Shown here: positions 1 through 7,641 of the stretch, piece by piece | Numbering within the stretch: position 1 is the stretch's first letter | How the letters are laid out: each line of letters opens with the position of its first letter | Source of the DNA: an uncultured Prevotella sp. | GTDB lineage: Bacteria > Bacteroidota > Bacteroidia > Bacteroidales > Bacteroidaceae | DNA length: 16,641 nucleotides | NCBI GenBank assembly: GCA_902491375.1 | Contig: CABUHE010000035.1 | Coordinates: forward strand, 1-16,641 | Reading direction: 5' to 3' | Notes under the pieces: model-generated | Databases searched by the model: none | Told to the model about the DNA's origin: nothing | Seen by the model: only the letters and a program-made list of their open reading frames with translations | Translations under genes and position numbers: made by a program

Positions 1-61
1 AACTCTTGACACACAGCTCGCTTTGTTTTGAATTCATCGAACTCACGTTATTATAAAACAG

Positions 62-109
62 AATTTGGCTTTATACCAGGCAGGATGCCATAAGGTATAA
101 AGCCAAATT
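62..109 (-). terminator. Strong hairpin after copA, probable intrinsic terminator
   Basis: A perfect 16-bp inverted repeat pairs 62-77 with 94-109. The 16-base loop can fold again, because GGCA (79-82) pairs with TGCC (86-89). Read on the minus strand, the hairpin lies about 30 bases past the copA stop and is followed by a TTTTAT stretch (rc of 54-59), which suits a rho-independent terminator. No gene was found in 1-61 on either strand. Confidence 0.75.
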
Positions 110-137
110 TCGTTACAGCCCAAAGTATCGCTGTCAA

Positions 138-2045
138 TTATTTGTTGCCTGTGAGGTTAAGGCGCAGACTGTTAAGTACAACGCTTATGCTTGAGAAAGC
201 CATCAGCGCGCTTGCCCACATAGGTGTTATCTGCCAGCTGGCACCGAATAAATAAGGAATACCAGCTGCAAGCGGTATGCAGATGACATTGTAGATAAAT
301 GCCCAAAACAGGTTTTGCTTGATCATGCCGACTGTGGCACGCGAGAGATGTATAGCGTCGGGTATTCGTCTTAGGTCTGTACCCATCAGCGTTACCTGTG
401 CCACGTCCATCGCTATGTCTGTACCTTTGCCCATGGCTATGCTCACGTCGGCAGCGGCAAGTGCCTGAGTGTCGTTGATACCGTCGCCGACCATAGCCAC
501 GTGTTTGCCTTCTGCTTGCAGCTGTATTACCATGTCTTCCTTATCTTGTGGCATAACCTTGCTGCGATAATGCTTAATGCCGGCTTTGTCAGCCCAGTAA
601 CGTGCGGCTTCGTCCTTGTCGCCGCTCATCATGTAGACTTCTATCCCTTCATCTTGAAGAGCCTCCATAGCTTCTCTTGCATGAGGTTTAAGTGTCTCAC
701 GTTCTTCGAGTGAAAGGTTGTCGGCTTTCGTGAAGTCCACATTTTTGTTCGGTGTAGTCAGAGTTCCTGTCTTGTCTATAACGAGAGCGTCAATTTTGCG
801 TATGTCTTCAAGCGCAGTCGCATCCTTTATAAGTATGTTCTTGCGTGCTGCCTTGCCGATGCCGACCATTAGAGCTGTAGGCGTAGCCAGTCCGAGAGCG
901 CACGGACAGGCAATTACGAGTACTGATACGGCCGAGAGAATGGCGTGCGGCAGCTGGGCGTTGCCGCCTATGGCATACCATAAAATGAAAGTAAGTACAG
1001 CCAGACCTAATACAACCGGTACAAATATCAGGGCTATCTTGTCTACAACACGTTGAACTGGCGCTTTGCTGCCCTGGGCTTCCTGTACCATCTTTATTAT
1101 TTGCGCGAGCATAGTGTCGGCTCCTACTTTGCGCGCACTGAATCTGAGGCTGCCCTGCTTTACTATTGTTCCGGCAAATACGTTGTCGCCAGTTTTTTTC
1201 AATGCCGGTGTTGGTTCGCCTGTTATCATGCTTTCGTCGATATAGGCTTCGCCTGTTGTAACGATACCGTCAACAGGAACTTTCTCGCCCTGTCTTATCT
1301 CGATTGTATCGCCTTTCTGAAGTGTTGCTATTGGAACGTCTTCTATGCTGTTTCCGTTAACCACGTGTGCAGTCTTTGGGGCAAGTCCCATAAGAGCACG
1401 TATGGCTGAGGCTGTACTCTTTTTGGCTCTTTCCTCAAGCATACGGCCTGTGAGAACGAATGTTATTATCATTACAGATGCGTCGTAGTAAGTATGGTTC
1501 TCTATTCCGCGTGAGCCCCAAAAAGAGTCGCCCCAGAATGTGTTGAATACGCTGAACAGGAACGATATTGCCGTACTCATGGCTACGAGCGTGTCCATAT
1601 TGGCTGAGCCGTGGCGCAGTTGTTTACATGTGTTTGAGTAAAATTGCCTTCCGCAGTATAAAAGGTTGACTAATGCAATAATCAGCATGGTCTGATTGGC
1701 TGTGTCTGTACTGCCGACGTCGAGCCATTTCATAGAGAGGCTCATTGTAAGCAGTGCAAGTATCCATGATGTTATGACTTTTTTTACCAGTCTATGGTAC
1801 GCTGTCTTCTCGATTTTTTCTAAAGATTCGTCTTCATCAATGATAAGGTCGTAGCCGGCTTTGATGATTTCGCTTTTCATCATTTTCGGCGTAATAACCT
1901 TTGGGTCGTAATCAACTAACGCCGTGCGTGCTGCAAAGTTTACACTTGCTGATTTTATTCCGTCGAGTTGGTTAAGCCGTCTTTCAACATTGGCAGCGCA
2001 TCCTGCACATGCCATGCCGGTTACAGCTATTGTCTTTTTTTCCAT
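138..2045 (-). CDS. copA: CopA-type Cu(I)-exporting P-type ATPase with reduced nucleotide-binding domain
   Basis: Exports copper(I) across the inner membrane using ATP (P1B-1 family). Numbering is from the start chosen here (635 aa). An N-terminal HMA domain carries the CxxC metal site (C13, C16). The actuator motif TGEP is near 275, the transmembrane copper motif CPC is at 380-382, and the phosphorylation motif DKTGTLT is at 424-430. GDGINDTQAL follows near 520. Y585/N586 and the MxxSS of the last helix complete the Cu(I)-type transmembrane ligands. Only about 52 residues separate the phosphorylated Asp from the SGDK hinge, against roughly 190 in classical CopA, so the N domain and its His-Pro motif are missing; the reading frame is intact. 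The start at 2045 is preferred over 2072 because two promoter -10-like boxes overlap the longer N terminus. The adjacent upstream HMA-AraC gene is the likely regulator. Confidence 0.93.
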   Translation of the reverse strand: MEKKTIAVTGMACAGCAANVERRLNQLDGIKSASVNFAARTALVDYDPKVITPKMMKSEIIKAGYDLIIDEDESLEKIEKTAYHRLVKKVITSWILALLTMSLSMKWLDVGSTDTANQTMLIIALVNLLYCGRQFYSNTCKQLRHGSANMDTLVAMSTAISFLFSVFNTFWGDSFWGSRGIENHTYYDASVMIITFVLTGRMLEERAKKSTASAIRALMGLAPKTAHVVNGNSIEDVPIATLQKGDTIEIRQGEKVPVDGIVTTGEAYIDESMITGEPTPALKKTGDNVFAGTIVKQGSLRFSARKVGADTMLAQIIKMVQEAQGSKAPVQRVVDKIALIFVPVVLGLAVLTFILWYAIGGNAQLPHAILSAVSVLVIACPCALGLATPTALMVGIGKAARKNILIKDATALEDIRKIDALVIDKTGTLTTPNKNVDFTKADNLSLEERETLKPHAREAMEALQDEGIEVYMMSGDKDEAARYWADKAGIKHYRSKVMPQDKEDMVIQLQAEGKHVAMVGDGINDTQALAAADVSIAMGKGTDIAMDVAQVTLMGTDLRRIPDAIHLSRATVGMIKQNLFWAFIYNVICIPLAAGIPYLFGASWQITPMWASALMAFSSISVVLNSLRLNLTGNK

Positions 2046-2069
2046 AATCGTATGTAAGTTTGTTTTGTG

Positions 2070-2087
2070 CAAAAGTACGCAAAACTA
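2070..2087 (-). promoter_or_regulatory. Two tandem -7 boxes of the copA promoter
   Basis: On the minus strand TAGTTTTG (2087-2080) and TACTTTTG (2077-2070) both match the Bacteroidetes -7 consensus TAnnTTTG and sit one helical turn apart. No TTG was found about 20 bases upstream of either, so an activator may be needed; the AraC-type regulator encoded next door is the obvious candidate. Their position places transcription start downstream of codon 1 of the longest copA frame and supports the start at 2045. Confidence 0.55.
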
Positions 2088-2168
2088 TAGTCTGGATTGT
2101 TACAGAATTATGGGAAAATATTATGATGTTATGGTTTGATTATGTTTTATAGGTTTGTTTAAGTAGGT

Positions 2169-2738
2169 TTATTCTCCCACCTTGTCCAATTGTCTGAGTT
2201 CCTTCTGGCGCATTGACTTAAACTGTGATGGAGTCATGCCTGTTACGCTCTTGAACTGCGTACTTAGGTAGGCTGTGCTTGAATAGTTCATTTTGAGAGC
2301 AATCTCGCTGATTGACATCTCGTCGTAAAAGATAAGCTCCTTTACACGTTCTATTTTCTGAAGTATAAAGTATTTTTCAATAGTCATTCCCATACTTTCA
2401 GAGAAGAGTTTGCTGAGTGTGCTGTAATCAGTTGAGAGTTTGTCAGAAAGATAGGTTGACAGATTTACATCAGACTTGTTATCCTGGTAATGTACAAGTT
2501 TTATAATTTCGCTCTTTATTCTGTCAATAGTCTGCTTTTGCTTGTCCTCAAGAAGTTCGAAGCCAAGATTTTGCAGTGATGAGCGTATTTGTTCAGTCTT
2601 TTCAGCATCTGCGTCTTCTTTAATAATCGCAATACCCAGATCAACCGACAAAGGTGTAAGTCCCAAGGCTTTAAGGCAGTTTGTTACAGCTGTCTTGCAT
2701 CTGTCGCATACCATGTTTTTTATATATAGTGTAGTCAT
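2169..2738 (-). CDS. HMA domain fused to AraC-type DNA-binding domain, putative copper-responsive regulator
   Basis: A 189-aa protein with two parts. Residues 1-65 form a heavy-metal-associated fold with a CxxC site (C11, C14) in the context NMVCDRCK; a further Cys is at 21. Residues 70-180 are an AraC/XylS DNA-binding domain with two helix-turn-helix units (about 90-115 and 141-163) and the family signature ending YLSTQFKSVTGMTPSQF. There is no sugar-binding or other sensor domain, so the HMA part is probably the sensor. The gene is 123 bases upstream of copA on the same strand, whose promoter region lies in that gap. Inference: Cu(I) binding to the HMA site switches activation of copA. Domain calls are firm; the ligand and direction of control are inferred. 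No clear promoter of its own was seen upstream. Confidence 0.85.
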   Translation of the reverse strand: MTTLYIKNMVCDRCKTAVTNCLKALGLTPLSVDLGIAIIKEDADAEKTEQIRSSLQNLGFELLEDKQKQTIDRIKSEIIKLVHYQDNKSDVNLSTYLSDKLSTDYSTLSKLFSESMGMTIEKYFILQKIERVKELIFYDEMSISEIALKMNYSSTAYLSTQFKSVTGMTPSQFKSMRQKELRQLDKVGE

Positions 2739-2801
2739 TCTTTTATTGACTTTGAATTAGAATTTGGACTTATTATAAAATGTATGTCTGTTAGATATAT
2801 T

Positions 2802-2834
2802 CCGTCCGGTTGTTTTCATATAACATCCGGACGG
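2802..2834 (-). terminator. Hairpin between lpd and the HMA-AraC gene
   Basis: CCGTCCGG (2802-2809) pairs perfectly with CCGGACGG (2827-2834) around a 17-base loop. It lies about 30 bases past the lpd stop in the minus direction. The bases after it are AT-rich but lack a T run, so termination may be weak. It separates the glycine cleavage cluster from the copper module. Confidence 0.5.
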
Positions 2835-2862
2835 GTATAGGGTAGGGCTGGGATTATTGATG

Positions 2863-4191
2863 TCAGTTCTCGACCGAGTCCCTTAACAGTTCTGCGATTG
2901 TAGGATGAATGTGCGTAATGTCGTGCAGACGTGCAGCTGTGCATCCTAACGACATTATTGCTGCAGCCTCTTGTACAATGTCGGCAGCATGAGAGCCGCA
3001 GACATGGCAACCGGCGATGGTGCCGTCGCTTCTGGTTATGAGCTTTATAAGGCCTCCGTCAGCTTCGTCTGCAACTGCACGGCCATTTGCACGGAATGGA
3101 GTTTTCTTAACAGAATATTCAAATCCAGCTTCTTTGCATTGTGCTTCTGTAAGTCCGACAGCAGCAGCTTCAGGATTACTGAATACAGCTGAAGGCATAA
3201 TGTCGAGGTTAATGTCGTCTGTTCGGCCAAGTATGTGGTTTACGCAGAGGATGCCTTGCATAATGGCAGCGTGTGCGAGCATGCATCGTCCGTTCACATC
3301 GCCGACGGCGTAGACATTCTCAATGTTTGTCTGCATATTGTCATTCACAACTATGCAACCTCTTTCAGTCGTGATATTTATATTTTCGATGCCGATATCT
3401 TCTGTATTTGCAGCACGTCCTGTGGCAATCAGTACCGTATCGGCAGTAGTTTCACCGGCTTTGCCTTTGCATTCATAGTTTACTTTCAGACCTTCATCAC
3501 ACTTCTCAATGCTGCTTACTGCTGCTTGCATAGTGAATTTGATGCCACGTTTCTCCATTGCCTTGCGTACACGTTTTGATATGTCTTGGTCGTATGGAGG
3601 TATACATTCTTTCATAAATTCTACGACGGTTACTTCACAACCGAAACTTCTGAATACTGATGCAAACTCAAGACCTATAATTCCGGCGCCTATAATGCAG
3701 AGGCTATGAGGAAGTTTGTCAGTTGCAAGTAATTCTGTAGAAGTTACTACTCCAGGTAAATCTGTTCCTTTAATAGGTGGCATTTTAGGACGTGAGCCAG
3801 TTGCTATTATTATGTTGTCAGCAGAGTATTCTTCACCGTCAACGGTTACAGTGTGGTTGTCTTTCAGTTGTGCATTACTTCTTACGAGAGTGATGTTTTT
3901 CTGAGTAAGTAGTGTTTCTACGTCTTGTCTCAGTTTTGTTACAACTTCACGCTGTCGTGTGGCAATATTGTTGAAGTCAACAGTAGGACGGTTTCCGCAG
4001 ATGCGTGTTGCTGCTTCTATTGCTGCAGCGTCGTGACAGAGTGCTTTTGTAGGTATACATCCGCAGTTAAGGCATGTTCCGCCTACATCTGCTTTTTCTA
4101 TAATTGTAACGCTAAGACCGTGGCGTGCAGCATAGCCTGCTGTATGATAACCGCCTGGACCTGCACCTATTATTATAATATCAGATTTCAT
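2863..4191 (-). CDS. lpdA: Dihydrolipoyl dehydrogenase (L protein of glycine cleavage system)
   Basis: Reoxidises the dihydrolipoyl arm of GcvH with transfer of electrons through FAD to NAD+. The 442-aa protein has the N-terminal FAD motif GAGPGG (9-14), the redox disulfide in GGTCLNCGCIPTK (C40, C45), an NAD-binding GAGIIGLEFAS segment in the middle, a second FAD segment ending YAVGDV, and the C-terminal catalytic HIHPTIAE (H429, E434). An additional cysteine, C43, lies between the two redox cysteines. The gene follows gcvPB with a 93-base gap holding a strong dyad. Its position at the end of a glycine cleavage cluster indicates the L-protein role, but the same enzyme could serve other 2-oxoacid complexes. 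No promoter of its own was found. Confidence 0.93.
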   Translation of the reverse strand: MKSDIIIIGAGPGGYHTAGYAARHGLSVTIIEKADVGGTCLNCGCIPTKALCHDAAAIEAATRICGNRPTVDFNNIATRQREVVTKLRQDVETLLTQKNITLVRSNAQLKDNHTVTVDGEEYSADNIIIATGSRPKMPPIKGTDLPGVVTSTELLATDKLPHSLCIIGAGIIGLEFASVFRSFGCEVTVVEFMKECIPPYDQDISKRVRKAMEKRGIKFTMQAAVSSIEKCDEGLKVNYECKGKAGETTADTVLIATGRAANTEDIGIENINITTERGCIVVNDNMQTNIENVYAVGDVNGRCMLAHAAIMQGILCVNHILGRTDDINLDIMPSAVFSNPEAAAVGLTEAQCKEAGFEYSVKKTPFRANGRAVADEADGGLIKLITRSDGTIAGCHVCGSHAADIVQEAAAIMSLGCTAARLHDITHIHPTIAELLRDSVEN

Positions 4192-4225
4192 TCTAATGTG
4201 CTAACTTAGGTTTTTTATATAAAAG

Positions 4226-4270
4226 ACAGTAAGTTTATGTGATTGTTATTGTTTCACATAAACTTACTGT
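4226..4270 (-). terminator. Perfect 17-bp inverted repeat between gcvPB and lpd
   Basis: Positions 4226-4242 pair without mismatch with 4254-4270 around an 11-base loop. On the minus strand it starts 15 bases past the gcvPB stop and is followed by CTTTTATAT, a moderate U tract. It probably ends or attenuates the gcv transcript before lpd. The stem is AT-rich, so a protein-binding dyad or an mRNA-stabilising 3' end is also possible. Confidence 0.65.
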
Positions 4271-4284
4271 GCGTATAATCGGTT

Positions 4285-5730
4285 TTAATCTTGGAATTTC
4301 AGTACAGGGTGTTTTGCTGCCAATACATCGTCAACACGACCGATTGGAGCATTGTGAGGGGCGCTCTTTACAATTTCAGGATTTTCTTTGGCTTCACGTG
4401 CTATTTCACGCATTACGTTAATGAATCCGTCAATTGTGTCTTTTCCTTCACTTTCTGTTGGCTCAATCATCATGGCTTCATGGAAAAGTAACGGGAAGTA
4501 AATAGTAGGAGCGTGGTAACCGAAGTCAAGCAGACGCTTTGCTACATCCATTGTAGTTACTCCTGTGCTCTTGTCTTTCAGACCGTCGAATACGAACTCA
4601 TGTTTACATAAACCTGGTATAGGCAGTTCGTAAACGTCTTTTAGACTTTCCTTTATGTAGTTTGCATTAAGTGTTGCCAGTGGTCCGACCATCTTAATAT
4701 TTTCACGTCCGAGAGAAAGAATATAAGTATAAGCCTTAACAGCTACACCGAAGTTGCCGAGGAATGCTCCTACATGAATCTCTTTTTCGCCCCCTGTATA
4801 AAGCTCGAATTTATCACCGTTCTTAATAACCTTTGGTTTTGGCAGAAATCCTTCGAGACCTTTTCTTACACCGACAGGGCCACATCCAGGGCCACCTCCA
4901 CCGTGAGGGGTCGAGAATGTCTTGTGAAGATTGATATGCATTACATCGAAGCCCATATCGCCAGGACGACATTCACCGAGCATTGGGTTAAGGTTTGCTC
5001 CGTCATAGTAAAGTAAAGCTCCACAATCATGGACCATCTTGGCAATCTCAGGTATGCCTGGTTCAAAGAGTCCAAGTGTGTTTGGGTTGGTCATCATTAT
5101 TGCAGCAACGGTGTCGTCAAGCAGTCCGTGCAGATGCTCTATGTCGATTGTTCCATCATCTTTGCTTTTTACTTCTACTATCTCAAGTCCGCAGACAGCG
5201 GCAGAAGCCGGGTTTGTACCGTGGGCTGAGTCAGGAACGATTACTTTTATACGCTTGTTGTCACCGTGGCTTTCATGATAAGCACGGATAATCATAAGTC
5301 CGGTGAGCTCTCCATGTGCACCTGCGAACGGATTCAGTGTGAATTCGCTAAGGCCGGTAATTGCAGCTAAAGATTTCTGCAAGTTGTAATATACAGCTAA
5401 TGCACCTTGGCATAAATCTGCTGGATGTGCCGGGTGTATGGCTGAGAATTCAGCTCTTGCGGCTATTTCCTCATTGAAATATGGGTTGTATTTCATTGTG
5501 CAGCTGCCTAAAGGATAGAAACCGTTGTCAACACCGAAGTTGTTGCCGCTCATGTTTGTGTAGTGACGTACAACTGTAAGCTCATCACATTCAGGCAGTT
5601 CGGCATCAGTTTTGCGCCTCATTTCTGTCGGCAGCTGATAATTCCCGTATGTATTTTTCGGCAATGAATAAGCTTTTCTTCCTTCATGTGAAAGCTCAAA
5701 TATAAGTTTGCCGTAAAGTTTGTTGTTCAT
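4285..5730 (-). CDS. gcvPB: Glycine dehydrogenase (decarboxylating) subunit 2, P protein beta
   Basis: The PLP-carrying half of the split P protein. With GcvPA it decarboxylates glycine and passes the aminomethyl group to lipoylated GcvH. The 481-aa sequence shows the N-terminal FYPLGSCTMKYNP segment (71-83), SAHGTNPASA (168-177), and the PLP-binding lysine K270 in NLHKTFSTPHGGGGPG. The length is normal for the split beta subunit, and no part of the alpha subunit is fused to it. It follows gcvPA after 24 bases, so the two are surely co-transcribed. Confidence 0.96.
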   Translation of the reverse strand: MNNKLYGKLIFELSHEGRKAYSLPKNTYGNYQLPTEMRRKTDAELPECDELTVVRHYTNMSGNNFGVDNGFYPLGSCTMKYNPYFNEEIAARAEFSAIHPAHPADLCQGALAVYYNLQKSLAAITGLSEFTLNPFAGAHGELTGLMIIRAYHESHGDNKRIKVIVPDSAHGTNPASAAVCGLEIVEVKSKDDGTIDIEHLHGLLDDTVAAIMMTNPNTLGLFEPGIPEIAKMVHDCGALLYYDGANLNPMLGECRPGDMGFDVMHINLHKTFSTPHGGGGPGCGPVGVRKGLEGFLPKPKVIKNGDKFELYTGGEKEIHVGAFLGNFGVAVKAYTYILSLGRENIKMVGPLATLNANYIKESLKDVYELPIPGLCKHEFVFDGLKDKSTGVTTMDVAKRLLDFGYHAPTIYFPLLFHEAMMIEPTESEGKDTIDGFINVMREIAREAKENPEIVKSAPHNAPIGRVDDVLAAKHPVLKFQD

Positions 5731-5754
5731 AGTCCTTTTGTTTTTCCTTAATTA

Positions 5755-7071
5755 TTAAATGGAAAGTTCGACCAGTTTGTCTATCTCGTCCTTTGTTCTT
5801 TGCTCTGTTACGGCAAACATTATTTCATTGTCGCTGATCTTCACGCCACCAAGTATGCCTGCGTTCTCTAACTTCTTGCGCAGTTCATCAACGTTTCCGT
5901 CGTATTTTACACAGAATTCATTAAAGAACGGACGGTCGTACGAAAGTTTGACGTGTCCTGTACTTATGAGTCTGTCGCATAAGTAATGTGCGCCTGCATA
6001 AGACAACTCTGCTGCTTCTTTCAAACCTTGTTTGCCCATTACTGACATGTAGACAGTAACATAAAGTGCCATAAGACTCTCGTTAGAGCAGATGTTTGAT
6101 GTTGCTTTCTGTCTTCTGATGTGTTGTTCGCGTGCCTGTAGTGTCAGAACAAATGCACGGTTGCCATGTGTGTCTCTTGTTTCGCCGACGATTCGTCCAG
6201 GCATTTTACGCATAAGTTTCTCAGTGCAGCACATATATCCAATGTAAGGACCACCGAATGACATAGGAATGCCGAGAGACTGTCCGTCGCCTACTGCGAT
6301 GTCTGCTCCCCATTCACCAGGAGTCTTCAGCAGAGCCAGGTCAGCGGCAATAGAGTTGATAATAAACAAAGCTTTATTTTCATGACATGCATCAGCCATA
6401 CCTTCATAGTCTTCTATAATACCGTAACGGTTGGGTTGCTGTACAACAATTCCGGCTACGCCGCCTTTACTGATGCGGTTCTTTATGTCCTCGTTGTCTG
6501 TGGCGCCATTGTCCTGTTTGATTATTTCAATGTCTATACCGTGGAAGTGGGCATAAGTCTTTATGACTTCAATAGTCTTAGGATCAACTGTTTCAGATAC
6601 AAGAACTGTATTTGCTTTCTTGGCAACGGCAGCTGCCATCATAACAGCTTCGGCTGTTGCTGTTGTGCCATCATACAGTGAAGCATTTGAGATGTCCATG
6701 CCAGTAAGGCGCGCCATCATTGTCTGATATTCAAAGATGTAATGGAGAGTTCCCTGTGAAATCTCAGCCTGGTACGGAGTATAGCTTGTAAGGTATTCAG
6801 AGCGTTCTACAATGTATGGAATTAATGATGGAGTGTAGTGGTCGTAGACACCTACTCCAGCGAAACATGTCAGCTGTCTGTCGTTACGGCAGAGGTTGTC
6901 GAAAAACTTTCTTGCCTCGATTTCACTCATTGATTCTGGCAGGTCGTAATCGCCCTTGAACCGTATCTGCTCAGGAACATCAGCGTATAGGTCGTCTAGT
7001 GATTTCACTCCCACACGGGCCAGCATGTCTTTGATGTCTTGCTCTGTATGTGGAAAATATTTAAATGCCAT
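5755..7071 (-). CDS. gcvPA: Glycine dehydrogenase (decarboxylating) subunit 1, P protein alpha
   Basis: The non-PLP-binding half of the two-subunit P protein; it pairs with GcvPB to form the active site. The 438-aa protein has the family's N terminus (YFPHTEQDIKDML), the segments YTPYQAEISQGTLH and DGTTATAEA, and SFGGPYIGYMCC followed by GRIVGETRDTHG near the middle. Length is as expected. A 112-base gap with a terminator-like hairpin separates it from gcvH upstream, so its expression may differ from that of gcvT and gcvH. Split P proteins are common in Firmicutes and archaea, while many Bacteroides carry a single-chain GcvP (recalled, not checked). Confidence 0.95.
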   Translation of the reverse strand: MAFKYFPHTEQDIKDMLARVGVKSLDDLYADVPEQIRFKGDYDLPESMSEIEARKFFDNLCRNDRQLTCFAGVGVYDHYTPSLIPYIVERSEYLTSYTPYQAEISQGTLHYIFEYQTMMARLTGMDISNASLYDGTTATAEAVMMAAAVAKKANTVLVSETVDPKTIEVIKTYAHFHGIDIEIIKQDNGATDNEDIKNRISKGGVAGIVVQQPNRYGIIEDYEGMADACHENKALFIINSIAADLALLKTPGEWGADIAVGDGQSLGIPMSFGGPYIGYMCCTEKLMRKMPGRIVGETRDTHGNRAFVLTLQAREQHIRRQKATSNICSNESLMALYVTVYMSVMGKQGLKEAAELSYAGAHYLCDRLISTGHVKLSYDRPFFNEFCVKYDGNVDELRKKLENAGILGGVKISDNEIMFAVTEQRTKDEIDKLVELSI

Positions 7072-7106
7072 TTGGTTTGTTATTAAAGATATAAGGTTGA
7101 GTGGAT

Positions 7107-7171
7107 AAAAAACATAGGTTGCACGCCAAAGACCATCAAACGGTTGTTGATGTCTTGTGGCAGAGCAACCT
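7107..7171 (-). terminator. Terminator- or attenuator-like hairpin between gcvH and gcvPA
   Basis: On the minus strand, AGGTTGC (7171-7165) pairs with GCAACCT (7122-7116). Inside, 7161-7147 pairs with 7139-7125 as 14 bp with two single-base bulges, leaving a 7-base loop. About 21 bp in all are followed after three bases by six T residues (7112-7107). This has the form of an intrinsic terminator, yet it lies inside the gcv operon. A second CAACCTTAT (7099-7091) beyond the T run can pair with the same 5' arm (7174-7166). Confidence 0.65.
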
Positions 7172-7183
7172 TATAGGATGTTT

Positions 7184-7567
7184 TTAATTATTGTTGCAGA
7201 ATTCTTCGTATGTCTTAGCATCCATGAGATTGTCAAGCTCACTGTTGTCAGACATCTTAATCTTGATAATCCAGTTCGTATAAGCATCCTGGTTAATCAG
7301 TTCAGGTGTATCCTCAAGATTCTCGTTAACTTCAACCACTGTTCCACTTACAGGAGCTATAAGGTCGCTGGCTGCCTTAACGCTTTCTACTGCACCGAAT
7401 TCTTCGCCAGCTTCTATTTCATCGTCAACATCGGGCATATCTACATAAACAACATTGCCCAATGCATTTTGAGCATAGTCTGTAATGCCGATGTAGCCGT
7501 ACTCACCTTCGATTTTTACGTATTCGTGTGACTCTGAATAATAAAGTCCTTCAATAACTTTTGCCAT
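7184..7567 (-). CDS. gcvH: Glycine cleavage system H protein
   Basis: The lipoyl carrier that shuttles the aminomethyl intermediate from P to T and is reoxidised by L. The 127-aa protein has the standard fold and the lipoylation site K64 in ESVKAASDL, with the preceding GAV and following PVSGTVVEVNE typical of the family. Length is normal. It lies 74 bases after gcvT. Lipoylation is probably done by the ligase encoded two genes upstream. Confidence 0.97.
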   Translation of the reverse strand: MAKVIEGLYYSESHEYVKIEGEYGYIGITDYAQNALGNVVYVDMPDVDDEIEAGEEFGAVESVKAASDLIAPVSGTVVEVNENLEDTPELINQDAYTNWIIKIKMSDNSELDNLMDAKTYEEFCNNN

Positions 7568-7641
7568 AATATTATTATTTTTTATGATTATTTTTCAGTT
7601 AAATGTTTTGCTTTTTTATATGCTTGACAAAGTATGGTTCA

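Noticed and set aside
2046..2072. Longer copA N terminus starting at 2072
   Set aside because: A promoter -7 box at 2070-2077 overlaps it, and HMA-domain similarity starts at the Met at 2045.
3235..3579. 114-codon open frame on the plus strand
   Set aside because: Antisense to lpd with low-complexity, Cys- and Phe-rich translation typical of a shadow frame.
7072..7183. Glycine riboswitch upstream of gcvPA
   Set aside because: The gap is dominated by one long hairpin plus T run, and no tandem glycine-aptamer core could be recognised.
7157..7531. 124-codon open frame on the plus strand
   Set aside because: Antisense to gcvH and overlapping the attenuator-like hairpin; no domain seen.
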